DNA of 64,000 nucleotides. Source: Actinomycetes bacterium. Its GTDB lineage: Bacteria > Actinomycetota > Actinomycetes > S36-B12. Where the stretch lies: contig JAHECS010000003.1 of NCBI GenBank assembly GCA_024641635.1, positions 1 to 64,000 on the forward strand, written 5' to 3'. Positions 43,650 to 52,755 of this stretch are shown here, one piece after another. The translations under genes and the position numbers were made by a program. The stretch's first letter is position 1; each line of letters begins with the position of its first letter. The notes under the pieces were generated by a model. The model was not told the DNA's origin. It saw only the letters and a list, made by a program, of their open reading frames with translations, and searched no databases.

Positions 43650-45023
43650 ATGAGCCTCAACCTGCGCTACGCGGCCCGATCGGACGTCGGCCTGATCCGG
43701 GAGGGCAACGAGGACTCCGGCTACGCAGGACCTGCTCTCCTCATGGTCGCCGACGGCATGGGCGGTCATGCGGCAGGGGAGCTGGCCAGCGCCATCGCCG
43801 TCGCGACCGTCGCGGACCTCGACGTGCACCCTCCGGACGAGGGGACCGTGCTCAGCGCACTGGGGGAGTCCATCGCGGACGTCGGCGACGGGATCGCCGA
43901 CGTGATCGACACCGAGCCCGACCTCACGGGAATGGGAACGACGGTCACGGGGCTGTACTGGCTCGGCACGAGGATCGCCATCGTCCACGTCGGGGACTCG
44001 CGCGCCTACCTGCTCCGCGACGACGAGCTGCAGCAGCTCACCCACGATCACACCTACGTGCAGACCCTCGTCGACGCGGGACGGATCACCGAGGAGGAGG
44101 CCACGATCCATCCGCGGCGGTCCCTGCTCATGCGCGCGCTCGACGGCATGAACCCTGTGGAGGCCGACCTGTCCCTGCGGGAGGCACGCGCGGGGGACCG
44201 CTACATGCTGTGCACCGACGGTCTCTCCGGAGTCGTCACAGCTGACGAGATCGCCGCCCACCTTCGTCAGGGCGACCCCACCGGCGCCGTGACCCGCCTC
44301 GTCGACCTGGCCTTGGAGCGCGGCGCCCCCGACAACGTCACGGTCGTCGTGGCCGATGTCGTCGACGTGCCGCAGGCGGCACAGGGCGTGGCCGAGGTCG
44401 ACCGGACCTACGCCCCGGTGGTCGTGGGCGCAGCTGGGGAACCCCGGGTGCGGCTCCGGCTCCCCTCGGTTCGCTTCCCGGACGACGCGCAGCCCGACCC
44501 GGACCGGCCGGACCGCCCGCTCCCCGTCGACAGCGGCCCTCCGACGGCCCCCCAACCCCTCATCGATGCCGAGATCGTGGTGCCGGCGGCTGAGGCAGCG
44601 CGTCGCAGGGCTCGCGAGGAAGCGGAGGAGGAGGAGCAGCAGGGACGGCGCAGGAAGCTGTGGTGGTCCGTCGGGGGGATCGCCGCGGCCGTCGTCGCCC
44701 TCCTCGTCGCGGGCACTCTCGTCGCGTCCTCATGGCTGTCGACCCAGTGGTACGTCGCGGTCAACGGCAGCGCGGGGACCGGAACGGTGGCGGTCTACCA
44801 GGGCATCCAGGGCAGTCTCCTGAACTACCCGCTCTCGAGCCTGCAGTACGACTCCGGGCTGCAGGTCGGCACACTGCCGTTCTTCGACCAGGAGCTCGTG
44901 AGCAAGGGGATCCCGGCCGCCGACGAGGCCGACGCCCAGCGCATCGTCACCGAGCTGCAGGGCCGCGCGGACGACTGCGCCACCTTGATGCCTCCCTCCG
45001 GATGCCCAGGCGAGCCGACGTGA
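43650..45023 (+). CDS. pstP: PP2C-family Ser/Thr protein phosphatase
   Basis: This is the phosphatase that reverses PknB signalling at the membrane. The 457-residue protein has an N-terminal PPM domain (residues 1-240) with the metal ligands in NEDSG, VADGMGGHAAGE, HVGDSRAY, CTDGLSG and DNVTVV. A juxtamembrane linker, one helix near 335-357 (WWSVGGIAAAVVALLVAGT) and an extracytoplasmic tail of about 100 residues follow. The ATG at 43650 is 5 bp after the fhaB stop. The stop overlaps the rodA GTG. Confidence 0.93.
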   Translation: MSLNLRYAARSDVGLIREGNEDSGYAGPALLMVADGMGGHAAGELASAIAVATVADLDVHPPDEGTVLSALGESIADVGDGIADVIDTEPDLTGMGTTVTGLYWLGTRIAIVHVGDSRAYLLRDDELQQLTHDHTYVQTLVDAGRITEEEATIHPRRSLLMRALDGMNPVEADLSLREARAGDRYMLCTDGLSGVVTADEIAAHLRQGDPTGAVTRLVDLALERGAPDNVTVVVADVVDVPQAAQGVAEVDRTYAPVVVGAAGEPRVRLRLPSVRFPDDAQPDPDRPDRPLPVDSGPPTAPQPLIDAEIVVPAAEAARRRAREEAEEEEQQGRRRKLWWSVGGIAAAVVALLVAGTLVASSWLSTQWYVAVNGSAGTGTVAVYQGIQGSLLNYPLSSLQYDSGLQVGTLPFFDQELVSKGIPAADEADAQRIVTELQGRADDCATLMPPSGCPGEPT

Positions 45024-46438
45024 CGATCCCTGCCGATGTCATGCAGTCCGTAGCACCACCTGCGCGGCGGCAGCCGAGTCGCCGCAACCTGGAACTGGTG
45101 CTGCTCGTCTTCGCGTGGGCGATCGGCCTGCTCGGCACCCTGCAGATCGGCTGGGCCATCGGCCGGGACCCGGACGCCGGCCTGTGGGTCACTTCCGGCG
45201 TCATCGGCCTGCTCGCCCTTCTCATGCACGTCATCGTCCGCTGGAAGGCCCGATACGCCGATCCCTTCCTGCTCCCTGTGGCGACCCTGCTCACCATCCT
45301 CGGCCTCGTGATGATCTACCGACTCGACGTCGCCGAGGCACGGCGGGCCGAGCTGAACGGCAATCCCGTTCCCACTCCGGACGTGTACTCCCAGCTCACC
45401 TGGTTCACCGTCGCGGTGATCCTGTTCGTGTCGGTGCTGGTGCTCCTGCGCGACCACCGCATCCTCCAGCGCTACACGTACACCCTCGGCCTCGCCGGCC
45501 TCGTGCTGCTGATCCTTCCGCTGGCCCCGGTCGTCGGCACCACCGTCAATGGCGCGACCCTGTGGATCCGGGTCGGCGGCTTCTCGTTCCAGCCTGCGGA
45601 GCTGGCCAAGATCCTGCTGACCGTGTTCTTCGCCGGCTACCTCGTCGAGAAGCGCGACTCCCTGGCCCTGGTGCGTAAGAAGTTCCTCGGCATCGGACTG
45701 CCCCGTCCCAAGGATCTCGGCCCGATCGTGGTCGCCTGGCTGGTCTCCCTCGCCGTCCTCATCTTCGAACGGGACCTCGGCACGTCGCTGCTGTTCTTCG
45801 GCCTGTTCGTGACGATGCTCTACATCGCCACGCAGCGGCGTTCGTGGCTCGTCCTGGGGTCCGTCCTCTTCGTCGCCGGCGCGGTCGCGGCGTACTACAT
45901 GTTCGGCCACGTCCGGCTCCGGGTGACCGTCTGGCTGGACCCCTGGACCTACGCCAATGACGACGGGTACCAGATCGTCCAGTCACTGTTCGGGCTCGCC
46001 AACGGCGGCATCCTCGGCGCGGGGCTGGGGCAGGGATTCCCGAACCTCGTCCCGTTCGCGAACACCGACTTCATCGTGGCCGCGCTCGGCGAGGAGCTCG
46101 GCGTCACCGGCCTCATCGCGATCCTGCTCCTCTACGCGATCCTCGTGGAACGCGGCCTGCGCGCTGCCCTGTCGGTACGGGACTCCTTCGGCCAGCTCGT
46201 CGCCGCAGGTCTCTCGATCACCCTGGCACTGCAGGTCTTCGTCATCATCGGTGGCGTGACCCGGTTGATCCCACTCACCGGCCTCACCACTCCCTTCCTG
46301 TCGTACGGCGGCTCGTCGCTCATCGCCAACTGGATCATCGTGGCGCTGCTGCTGCGCATCTCGGACAGGGCCAGGCGTCCTGAGGTGCACGCACCGTCGC
46401 AGGACGACGCCGTCACGCAGGTGGTGCGTCGCGTATGA
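45020..46438 (+). CDS. rodA: RodA/FtsW-family peptidoglycan polymerase (SEDS)
   Basis: This SEDS glycosyltransferase polymerises lipid II together with the adjacent PBP. The 472-residue protein has ten or more helices. GFSFQPAELAKILLTVF and the later FVAALGEELGVTG contain the conserved glutamate and aspartate-rich loops, and LTTPFLSYGGSSL near the end is the SEDS signature. The GTG at 45020 overlaps the pstP TGA (GTGA). An ATG 21 nt further in (45041) is an alternative start. Its TGA overlaps pbpA (ATGA). Confidence 0.93.
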   Translation: MTIPADVMQSVAPPARRQPSRRNLELVLLVFAWAIGLLGTLQIGWAIGRDPDAGLWVTSGVIGLLALLMHVIVRWKARYADPFLLPVATLLTILGLVMIYRLDVAEARRAELNGNPVPTPDVYSQLTWFTVAVILFVSVLVLLRDHRILQRYTYTLGLAGLVLLILPLAPVVGTTVNGATLWIRVGGFSFQPAELAKILLTVFFAGYLVEKRDSLALVRKKFLGIGLPRPKDLGPIVVAWLVSLAVLIFERDLGTSLLFFGLFVTMLYIATQRRSWLVLGSVLFVAGAVAAYYMFGHVRLRVTVWLDPWTYANDDGYQIVQSLFGLANGGILGAGLGQGFPNLVPFANTDFIVAALGEELGVTGLIAILLLYAILVERGLRAALSVRDSFGQLVAAGLSITLALQVFVIIGGVTRLIPLTGLTTPFLSYGGSSLIANWIIVALLLRISDRARRPEVHAPSQDDAVTQVVRRV

Positions 46439-47877
46439 GTCGCCCCATCCGCGGCATCGCCATCGTGCTGGGCGTCCTGCTCCTCGCCCTTCTCGTCAAC
46501 GTCACGATCATCCAGGTGGTGCTCGCGGGCGACTACCGCGATCGTCCGGGGAACCAGCGGATCCTCCTCGAGGAGTACGACCGGGAGCGCGGGCCCATCC
46601 TCGTGGGATCGGACCCGGTCGCGCGGTCCAAGGAGACCGGCGACACCCTGCGCTACCTGCGCGTCTACCCCAACGGCCCGATGTACGCGCCGGTCACCGG
46701 CTTCTACTCGCTCATCTACGGGGCCACCGGGCTCGAGCGCACCGAGAACCGCATCCTCACGGGAAAGTCCGCCCTCTTCGTCGTGGACCGGGCCGAGCAG
46801 CTCTTCGCCGGCCTGGAGCCGCGCGGCGGAGCGGTGACGACGACCGTCAACGCCAGGGCCCAGCGGGCCGCCTTCGCCGGGCTGCGCGGGAAGAAGGGCG
46901 CCGTCGTCGCCATCGAGCCGGCGACGGGACGGATCCTGGCGAGCGTCCAGTCCCCGTCCTTCGACCCGAACATCCTCTCCAGCCACGACCCGGCCAGGAT
47001 CCGCACCTACTACACGTCGCTGGAGGCGGATCCGGCCAAGCCGCTGCTGAACCGGCCCATCGTCTCGCTCAACCCGCCGGGCTCCACCTTCAAGATCGTG
47101 ACTGCCGCGGCCGCCCTGGCGTCGGGCCGCTTCACGCCGGATTCGGTCATTCCGGGTCCGCGGGCCTACAACCTGCCGGACTCCAGCCGGAAGATCAGGA
47201 ACTGGAACGGCCAGGCGTGCGGCGTCAACAACCTGGTGAGCCTTCGGGAAGCGCTCGCCGTCTCCTGCAACACGGCGTTCGCCTGGCTCGGCAATGAGCT
47301 CGGCGACGAGGCGCTCCGCACGCAGGCGGAGCTGATGGGCTTCGACGAGTCCTTCGCCATCCCCTTGCGCGCCGCCACCTCACGCTTCCCCGAGGATCCC
47401 GATGCGCCACAGACGGCGATGTCGGCGATCGGCCAGTTCGACGTCCGGGCCACGGCCCTTCAGATGGCCATGGTGGCGGCTGCTGTCGGCAACAGCGGCA
47501 CGACGATGACTCCCTACCTCGTGCAGGAGGTGCGAGGGCCGGACCTCTCGATCCTGCAGACGACGGAGCCGGTCACGTACGCCCAGTCCATGACTCCGCT
47601 CAACGCCGCACAGCTCACCGAGATGATGGTGAACGTCGTGGACAACGGCACCGGGAGCAACGCCAAGATCTCCGGGGTGCGAGTGGCGGGCAAGACCGGC
47701 ACGGCACAGACGGGGAACGACAATCCGGCGGTGGCGTGGTTCGTGGCGTTCGCACCCGCGCAGTCGCCCGAGGTGGCGGTCGCCGTCATGGTGGAGGATG
47801 CGGGAGCACCCGAGGTCAGCGGCAACCAGCTTGCCGCGCCGATCGCCAGGGACGTCATCGAGGCTGTGCTGCGCTGA
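46435..47877 (+). CDS. pbpA: Penicillin-binding protein (class B, PBPA-like)
   Basis: This D,D-transpeptidase cross-links peptidoglycan made by RodA. The 480-residue protein has one N-terminal helix (about residues 8-28), a pedestal domain and the transpeptidase domain. The active-site Ser217 is in NPPGSTFKIV (SxxK), Ser277-Cys-Asn279 is the SxN motif, and AGKTGTAQT is the KTG box. Length and order match actinobacterial PbpA. It is coupled to rodA by an ATGA overlap. The next gene is pknB directly, with no pknA between. Confidence 0.93.
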   Translation: MSRPIRGIAIVLGVLLLALLVNVTIIQVVLAGDYRDRPGNQRILLEEYDRERGPILVGSDPVARSKETGDTLRYLRVYPNGPMYAPVTGFYSLIYGATGLERTENRILTGKSALFVVDRAEQLFAGLEPRGGAVTTTVNARAQRAAFAGLRGKKGAVVAIEPATGRILASVQSPSFDPNILSSHDPARIRTYYTSLEADPAKPLLNRPIVSLNPPGSTFKIVTAAAALASGRFTPDSVIPGPRAYNLPDSSRKIRNWNGQACGVNNLVSLREALAVSCNTAFAWLGNELGDEALRTQAELMGFDESFAIPLRAATSRFPEDPDAPQTAMSAIGQFDVRATALQMAMVAAAVGNSGTTMTPYLVQEVRGPDLSILQTTEPVTYAQSMTPLNAAQLTEMMVNVVDNGTGSNAKISGVRVAGKTGTAQTGNDNPAVAWFVAFAPAQSPEVAVAVMVEDAGAPEVSGNQLAAPIARDVIEAVLR

Positions 47878-47907
47878 GATGATCACCCCAACTGAGAGTA
47901 TGGAGCC

Positions 47908-49704
47908 ATGACGACCGATCCCGGCGCCGCCCGCATGCTCGGTGACCGATACGAGATCGGTGAGGTGATCGGCCGAGGTGGGATGGCCGAGGTGCACGAG
48001 GGGCGCGATCTGCGCCTCGGTCGTCGCGTGGCCGTGAAGATCCTTCGCCCCGACCTGGCGAAGGACCCCACCTTCCAGGCCCGGTTCCGTCGAGAGGCGC
48101 AGTCCGCGGCGGCACTCAACCACCCCAACATCGTCGCCGTGTACGACACCGGCGAGGACGCACTCACGTCACCGAACGGCGACCGGATCGTCGTGCCGTA
48201 CATCGTCATGGAGTTCGTCGACGGCATGACCCTGCGCCAGCTGCTGGCCAGTGGGCGCCGACTGCTTCCCGAGCGGGCCCTGGAGATCACCGCCGGCATC
48301 CTGGCGGCACTCGACTACGCACACCGGCACGGGATCGTCCACCGTGACATCAAGCCAGCCAACGTCATGCTGACCCGCACGGGTGACGTGAAGGTCATGG
48401 ACTTCGGCATCGCGCGCGCGATGAACGACGCCGGCACGACGATGACGTCGGCGTCCGCGGTCATGGGCACGGCGCAGTACCTGTCCCCCGAGCAGGCACG
48501 CGGCGAGGTCGTCGACGCGCGCAGCGACCTCTACTCCTGCGGTGTCCTCCTGTACGAGCTGCTGACCGGTCGCCCGCCCTTCACGGGCGACTCCCCCGTC
48601 TCCATCGCGTACCAGCACGTGAGCGAGATGCCGGTCCCGCCGTCACAGGTCGATCCGGGCGTGACGGCCGAGGTGGACGCGGTGGTGCTGCACGCCCTCG
48701 CGAAGCGCGCCGACGACCGCTACCAGACGGCAGCCGACTTCCGGGCCGACGTGGAGCGCGCCATCGCCGGCTCCCCGGTCACGGCCGCGGTCCCCATGGT
48801 CACCAGCGACAAGACACAGATGATGCCGCCCGTGCAGGCGGCCGCGTCTCCGGCGGAGGCGATGTACGACCTGGATCGACGTCCGCACCGACGCCGAGGA
48901 TTCGCCTTCTGGGCGCTGAGCATCGTGGGAATCGTCGCGGCCATCATCGGGGCGCTGCTCATCGGCCGCTTCGTGTTCGGTGGGACGTCGGCGACGCAGG
49001 TGCAGGTGCCCAACCTGGACGGGCTCACCATCCAGCAGGCGACCGACACGCTCGTGTCGTATGAGCTCCGCCTCGGCGCGCAGACCCCGGAGATCTCCGA
49101 CCGCCCGATCGACACGATCATCGCGCAGCAGCCCGCTGCGGGAGAGAGCATCGAGCAGGGGCAGTCCGTCAACGTGACGGTGTCGAGCGGGCTCGAGCAG
49201 GTCACCGTCCCACAGCTCATCGCCCTGACGTCGGTGGAAGCCGCCCGCATCGCCCTCGAGGACGCGAACCTCGTCCTGGGCGCCATCAAGGAGAAGAACT
49301 CCGCCCAGCCAGCAGGCTATGTCCTCGCCCAGGACCCGGAGGAGGGCACGCAGATCGATGCCGGAACGGCGGTCGACATCACCGTCTCGTCCGGCCTGAT
49401 CAAGGTCCCCAAGGTGGTCGGGAGCAGCGAGGCACAGGCCCGTAGCGATCTGGCGCAGGCTGGCTTCGACGTCCAGGTCGTCGAGATCCAGGACGGCACG
49501 GTGTCGTCGGGCACCGTTCTCGCGCAGTCACCGCAGGGCGGGGAACTCCTGCCGCGGGGCTCGGTCGTGACGATCACGGTGTCGACGTCCCCACCCCTGC
49601 CCCCGACTCCGACGGCGGAGCCCACACCGACGGAGCAGCCCACGCCGACGGAGGCGCCACCCAGCCCCGCGCCGGTGCCCAGCGAGTTCGCGCCGGCCGG
49701 CTGA
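47908..49704 (+). CDS. pknB: Ser/Thr protein kinase with three PASTA domains
   Basis: This membrane kinase senses muropeptide or lipid II and controls cell-wall synthesis. The kinase domain (residues 15-285) has the GRGGMAEVH glycine loop, Lys44, HRDIKPAN with Asp147, DFG at 165-167 and activation-loop Thr178/Thr180. One helix lies at about 332-354. Three PASTA repeats follow to about residue 567, then a Pro/Thr-rich tail. Mycobacterial PknB has four PASTA repeats, so this one is shorter. GAGTAT ends 6 nt before the ATG, a possible leaderless -10. Confidence 0.94.
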   Translation: MTTDPGAARMLGDRYEIGEVIGRGGMAEVHEGRDLRLGRRVAVKILRPDLAKDPTFQARFRREAQSAAALNHPNIVAVYDTGEDALTSPNGDRIVVPYIVMEFVDGMTLRQLLASGRRLLPERALEITAGILAALDYAHRHGIVHRDIKPANVMLTRTGDVKVMDFGIARAMNDAGTTMTSASAVMGTAQYLSPEQARGEVVDARSDLYSCGVLLYELLTGRPPFTGDSPVSIAYQHVSEMPVPPSQVDPGVTAEVDAVVLHALAKRADDRYQTAADFRADVERAIAGSPVTAAVPMVTSDKTQMMPPVQAAASPAEAMYDLDRRPHRRRGFAFWALSIVGIVAAIIGALLIGRFVFGGTSATQVQVPNLDGLTIQQATDTLVSYELRLGAQTPEISDRPIDTIIAQQPAAGESIEQGQSVNVTVSSGLEQVTVPQLIALTSVEAARIALEDANLVLGAIKEKNSAQPAGYVLAQDPEEGTQIDAGTAVDITVSSGLIKVPKVVGSSEAQARSDLAQAGFDVQVVEIQDGTVSSGTVLAQSPQGGELLPRGSVVTITVSTSPPLPPTPTAEPTPTEQPTPTEAPPSPAPVPSEFAPAG

Positions 49705-49708
49705 CCGG

Positions 49709-50335
49709 CTATCCGACGACCGCTGCCAGGTGGGTCGCGCGGTCGCGTGCGGCAGGGTCGCCGCATTCGGCAAGCCAGTTGGCCAGCATCGCGTGACCGC
49801 CTTCGGTGAGGACGGACTCGGGGTGGAACTGAACCCCCTCGACAGGGAGATCACGGTGCCGAAGCGCCATGATGACTCCGCCCTGCGTCCTGGCGGTCAC
49901 CACGAGCTCGTCTGGCACGGTCTCGGGGTCGACGGCCAGGGAGTGGTAGCGGGTCGCCGTGAACGGTGACGGCAGGCCGGCGAGCACGCCGACGCCCTCG
50001 TGAACGACTTCCGAGGTCTTGCCGTGCAGCAGCTCCGGAGCGCGTGACACGGTTGCGCCGTACGCCGCTGCAATGGCCTGATGCCCGAGGCAGACCCCGA
50101 GGATCGGCACCTTCCCCGAGCACTCGGACACGATGTCCATGCACACCCCGGCGTGCTCCGGGATGCCAGGCCCGGGGCTCAGGAGGATGCCGTCGTATCC
50201 GAGGGCTTCACTGGGCGTGACCTCGTCGTTCCGCCGAACGTCGACGTCCGCGCCGAGCTGGGCGAGGTACTGAACGAGGTTGAAGACGAACGAGTCGTAG
50301 TTGTCGACGACGAGGATGCGGGCCACGAGAGTCAT
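49709..50335 (-). CDS. Anthranilate/aminodeoxychorismate synthase glutamine amidotransferase subunit
   Basis: This class I glutamine amidotransferase supplies ammonia to chorismate-using enzymes for tryptophan or folate synthesis. The 208-residue protein has LLSPGPGIPEHAG, nucleophile Cys82 in GVCLGHQ and the His-Glu pair in GVQFHPES. Placement after pknB and beside DUF881 matches other actinobacteria, where it is called trpG or pabA. Sequence alone does not decide between the two roles. The ATG overlaps the TGA of the DUF881 gene. The stop is 4 bp from the convergent pknB stop. Confidence 0.9.
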   Translation of the reverse strand: MTLVARILVVDNYDSFVFNLVQYLAQLGADVDVRRNDEVTPSEALGYDGILLSPGPGIPEHAGVCMDIVSECSGKVPILGVCLGHQAIAAAYGATVSRAPELLHGKTSEVVHEGVGVLAGLPSPFTATRYHSLAVDPETVPDELVVTARTQGGVIMALRHRDLPVEGVQFHPESVLTEGGHAMLANWLAECGDPAARDRATHLAAVVG

Positions 50336-51141
50336 TGTTGCGCCTGCGACGCCGACGCGGACGCGGCAGGGTCGGCGCCGGGCGTCAGGGGAATCGGCAC
50401 GCGCGCGTACTCCGTGGTGATCGAGCCCTCGTAGCCCGGAATCGTGGTCTCCGCGGACCGTGACAGCTCGTATCCGAGTCCCACGGCACCAGCCCAGTCT
50501 CGGTAGGCGGAGACCATCGGGTCTTCACGCAGGCTGGCACGCATCTTCTTGACCGGCCCGACCGCCGTGATGACGAAGGGCGGCGAGTACACCCGCCCGT
50601 GCAGGAGCAGGGTGTTGCCCACGCACTGGATCGAGCTGGTGTTGATGATGCGCTGGTCCATCACCTGGATGCCGGTGGCACCGCCTCGCCACAGGGCGTT
50701 GACGACGGCCTGGACGTCGGCCTGGTGGACGATGACATCGTCCGGAGTGAGGGTCTGCCACAGCGGATCATCCGGCTCGCGCAGGGGCGCGTCGTCCAGG
50801 GACACGGTCAGGGACCGGCCGGTGACGGGAGTGAGCCCCACATCATCCTTCAGCCCTTCGATGGCGTTGCGGGCGACGACGGCCTCGGGATCGCCGACGC
50901 GCCCCGCGGCAAGGTCATCCACGATGCGCTGGCTGGCGGCGACCGAGTCCTCCAGGCGGACCACACGCTCGGACTTCTGGCGGACGAGGTCACGGAGCTC
51001 GAGTGCCCGCTGCGCCCTGAGGTCGGTGCCCTGGGACGTGGTGGCAGCGGCGGCGAACATGATCCCCGCGAGGGCGAACACCAGCCCGCTCACCAGCACC
51101 GCGGGATGCAGGCGGGAGAGCGGGAGCGATGGTCGCTGCAT
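50332..51141 (-). CDS. DUF881 family protein
   Basis: This 269-residue protein has one N-terminal helix (LVSGLVFALAGIMFAAAA, about residues 17-36), a short coiled segment and an extracytoplasmic DUF881 domain with VNALWRGGATGIQVMDQRI. The family is conserved beside crgA and pknB in actinobacteria and is presumed to help division or cell-wall synthesis, but no activity is established. The ATG at 51141 precedes the helix. It is divergent from crgA and coupled to the amidotransferase gene. Confidence 0.85.
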   Translation of the reverse strand: MQRPSLPLSRLHPAVLVSGLVFALAGIMFAAAATTSQGTDLRAQRALELRDLVRQKSERVVRLEDSVAASQRIVDDLAAGRVGDPEAVVARNAIEGLKDDVGLTPVTGRSLTVSLDDAPLREPDDPLWQTLTPDDVIVHQADVQAVVNALWRGGATGIQVMDQRIINTSSIQCVGNTLLLHGRVYSPPFVITAVGPVKKMRASLREDPMVSAYRDWAGAVGLGYELSRSAETTIPGYEGSITTEYARVPIPLTPGADPAASASASQAQQ

Positions 51142-51218
51142 TCGCCCACGGTAACTCCAGCCCGCCCGGATGCGTATGGCAGGCTTGGGGGCCACACCGT
51201 GCCACTGGGAGGACCAAG

Positions 51219-51485
51219 GTGCCTGAGTCCAAGGGCCGCAAGAAGGCCGCGTACACGCCCCCGCCCACGACCAAGGGTGAGCGGAAGGTCGCGCGCCTCG
51301 GCTCGCCGTCGTGGCTGGCGCCGACCATGGTCGCGCTCTTCGTCATCGGGCTGACCTACATCGTGATCTTCTACATCGCGGGATCGCAGATCCCCGGGAT
51401 GCGAGACCTCAGCCCGCTGATCAACGTCGGCATCGGCTTCGCCTTCATCGCCGGCGGCTTCGTCCTGGCCACCCGCTGGCGCTAG
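51219..51485 (+). CDS. crgA: Cell division protein CrgA
   Basis: This 88-residue membrane protein has two helices (about residues 33-54 and 66-84) and a basic N-terminus, exactly the CrgA layout. The conserved GSPSWLAPTMVALFVIGLTY and NVGIGFAFIAGGFVLATRWR segments are present. CrgA recruits PBPs and FtsI to the septum. The GTG at 51219 follows a GGGAGG Shine-Dalgarno and gives the family length; the longer upstream ATG does not. Confidence 0.93.
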   Translation: MPESKGRKKAAYTPPPTTKGERKVARLGSPSWLAPTMVALFVIGLTYIVIFYIAGSQIPGMRDLSPLINVGIGFAFIAGGFVLATRWR

Positions 51486-51580
51486 CGCGCATACGGCTCA
51501 GCCTCGCTGACTTACACCCCTGTCATTCATCCCCAACTGGGGAAAGCCTGTGGACAACCTCGTGCGCTTGTGCACAGGAG
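51486..51580. promoter_or_regulatory. Convergent gap with DnaA-box-like sites
   Basis: On the minus strand 51549-51557 reads TTGTCCACA, a perfect actinobacterial DnaA box. TTGTGCACA at 51568-51576 is an 8/9 match. A small CCCCA-AC-TGGGG palindrome lies at 51531-51542. No gene is seen. The sites are about 12 kb from oriC and could titrate DnaA. Confidence 0.45.
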
Positions 51581-52738
51581 TCACAGCAGTTCAAGAATTG
51601 TGGCGTTGGCCATGCCGCCGCCTTCGCACATCGTCTGCAGCCCATAGCGGATGCCGTCCTGCCGCATGCGGTGCACGAGCGTCGTCATGAGACGGGCTCC
51701 CGAGGCCCCGAGCGGGTGTCCGAGCGCGATGGCTCCACCACGGGCGTTCGTCAGCGCCGGATCGGCGCCCAGGTCGGCGTACCAGGCACCCAGCACCGAC
51801 GCGAAGGCCTCGTTCACCTCGAAGGCGCCGATATCCGAGAGCTGGAGACCGGCACGCTTGAGGACCCGCTCCGTGGCCGGGATAGGGCCGGTGAGCATGA
51901 TGACCGGATCCACCCCGGCCATCGCGACCGTGTGCACCCGCGCCAGCGGCGCCAGGCCGAGCTCCCTGGCCTTCTCGCCGCTCATGATGAGAAGGGCCGC
52001 CGAGCCATCCGAGATCTGCGAGGCATTGCCTGCCGTCACGACGCCATCCGCCTGGAACGGCGTCTTGAGCCCGGCCAGTGACTCCATCGACGTACCCGGA
52101 CGAACGCCCTGATCCTGGGACACCGTCCCGCTGGGAGTCTCGACTGTGACGATCTCGTCGTCGAACAGCCCGTCCTGCTGGGCCTGCGCAGCGCGCGCGT
52201 GCGACGCCAAGGCGATCTCGTCGAGGTACTCGCGCGACAGGTTCCAGCGATCGGCGATCATCTCGGCGCTGATGCCCTGGTTCACCAGCCCGTTGTCGTA
52301 GCGCGCATGCATGCTCGCGGGGAAGGGACCGTCACCTCCCACCATGTTCGAGAACATCGGCACCCGGGACATCGACTCGACTCCGCCGGCGATCACCACG
52401 TCGTAGTGCCCTGCCACGACCCCGGCCGCCGCGAAGTGGACCGCCTGCTGGCTCGAGCCGCACTGCCGGTCGATGGTCACCCCGGTGACGTCCTCGGGGA
52501 ATCCGGCCGACAGGACGGCGTTGCGTGCGGCGTTGCCACTCTGCTCGCCCACCTGGGACACCGCCCCCCAGATGACGTCGTCGACGAGCTCCGGGTCGAC
52601 CCCGGCACGGGCGGTGACCTCCTGGAGCACCCGCGCGGAGAGGTCGATCGGGTGGACCCCGCTCAAGGCCCCCTTCTCGGGCTTGCCAATGCCTACGGGC
52701 GTACGGACTGCAGAGACGATGACGGCGTCGGTGGTCAT
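51581..52738 (-). CDS. Acetyl-CoA acetyltransferase (thiolase)
   Basis: This 385-residue thiolase condenses or cleaves acyl-CoA. The nucleophile Cys93 is in DRQCGSSQQAV. The NEAFA loop, GGAIALGHPLGASGAR with the catalytic His, and MCEGGGMAN with the second Cys complete the site. The family is used in fatty-acid oxidation or acetoacetyl-CoA formation; which applies is not clear. The ATG at 52738 is preferred over a longer frame. It is the last gene of the minus-strand run from the rhomboid gene. Confidence 0.92.
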   Translation of the reverse strand: MTTDAVIVSAVRTPVGIGKPEKGALSGVHPIDLSARVLQEVTARAGVDPELVDDVIWGAVSQVGEQSGNAARNAVLSAGFPEDVTGVTIDRQCGSSQQAVHFAAAGVVAGHYDVVIAGGVESMSRVPMFSNMVGGDGPFPASMHARYDNGLVNQGISAEMIADRWNLSREYLDEIALASHARAAQAQQDGLFDDEIVTVETPSGTVSQDQGVRPGTSMESLAGLKTPFQADGVVTAGNASQISDGSAALLIMSGEKARELGLAPLARVHTVAMAGVDPVIMLTGPIPATERVLKRAGLQLSDIGAFEVNEAFASVLGAWYADLGADPALTNARGGAIALGHPLGASGARLMTTLVHRMRQDGIRYGLQTMCEGGGMANATILELL

Positions 52739-52755
52739 GCCCACATCATGCGCCG

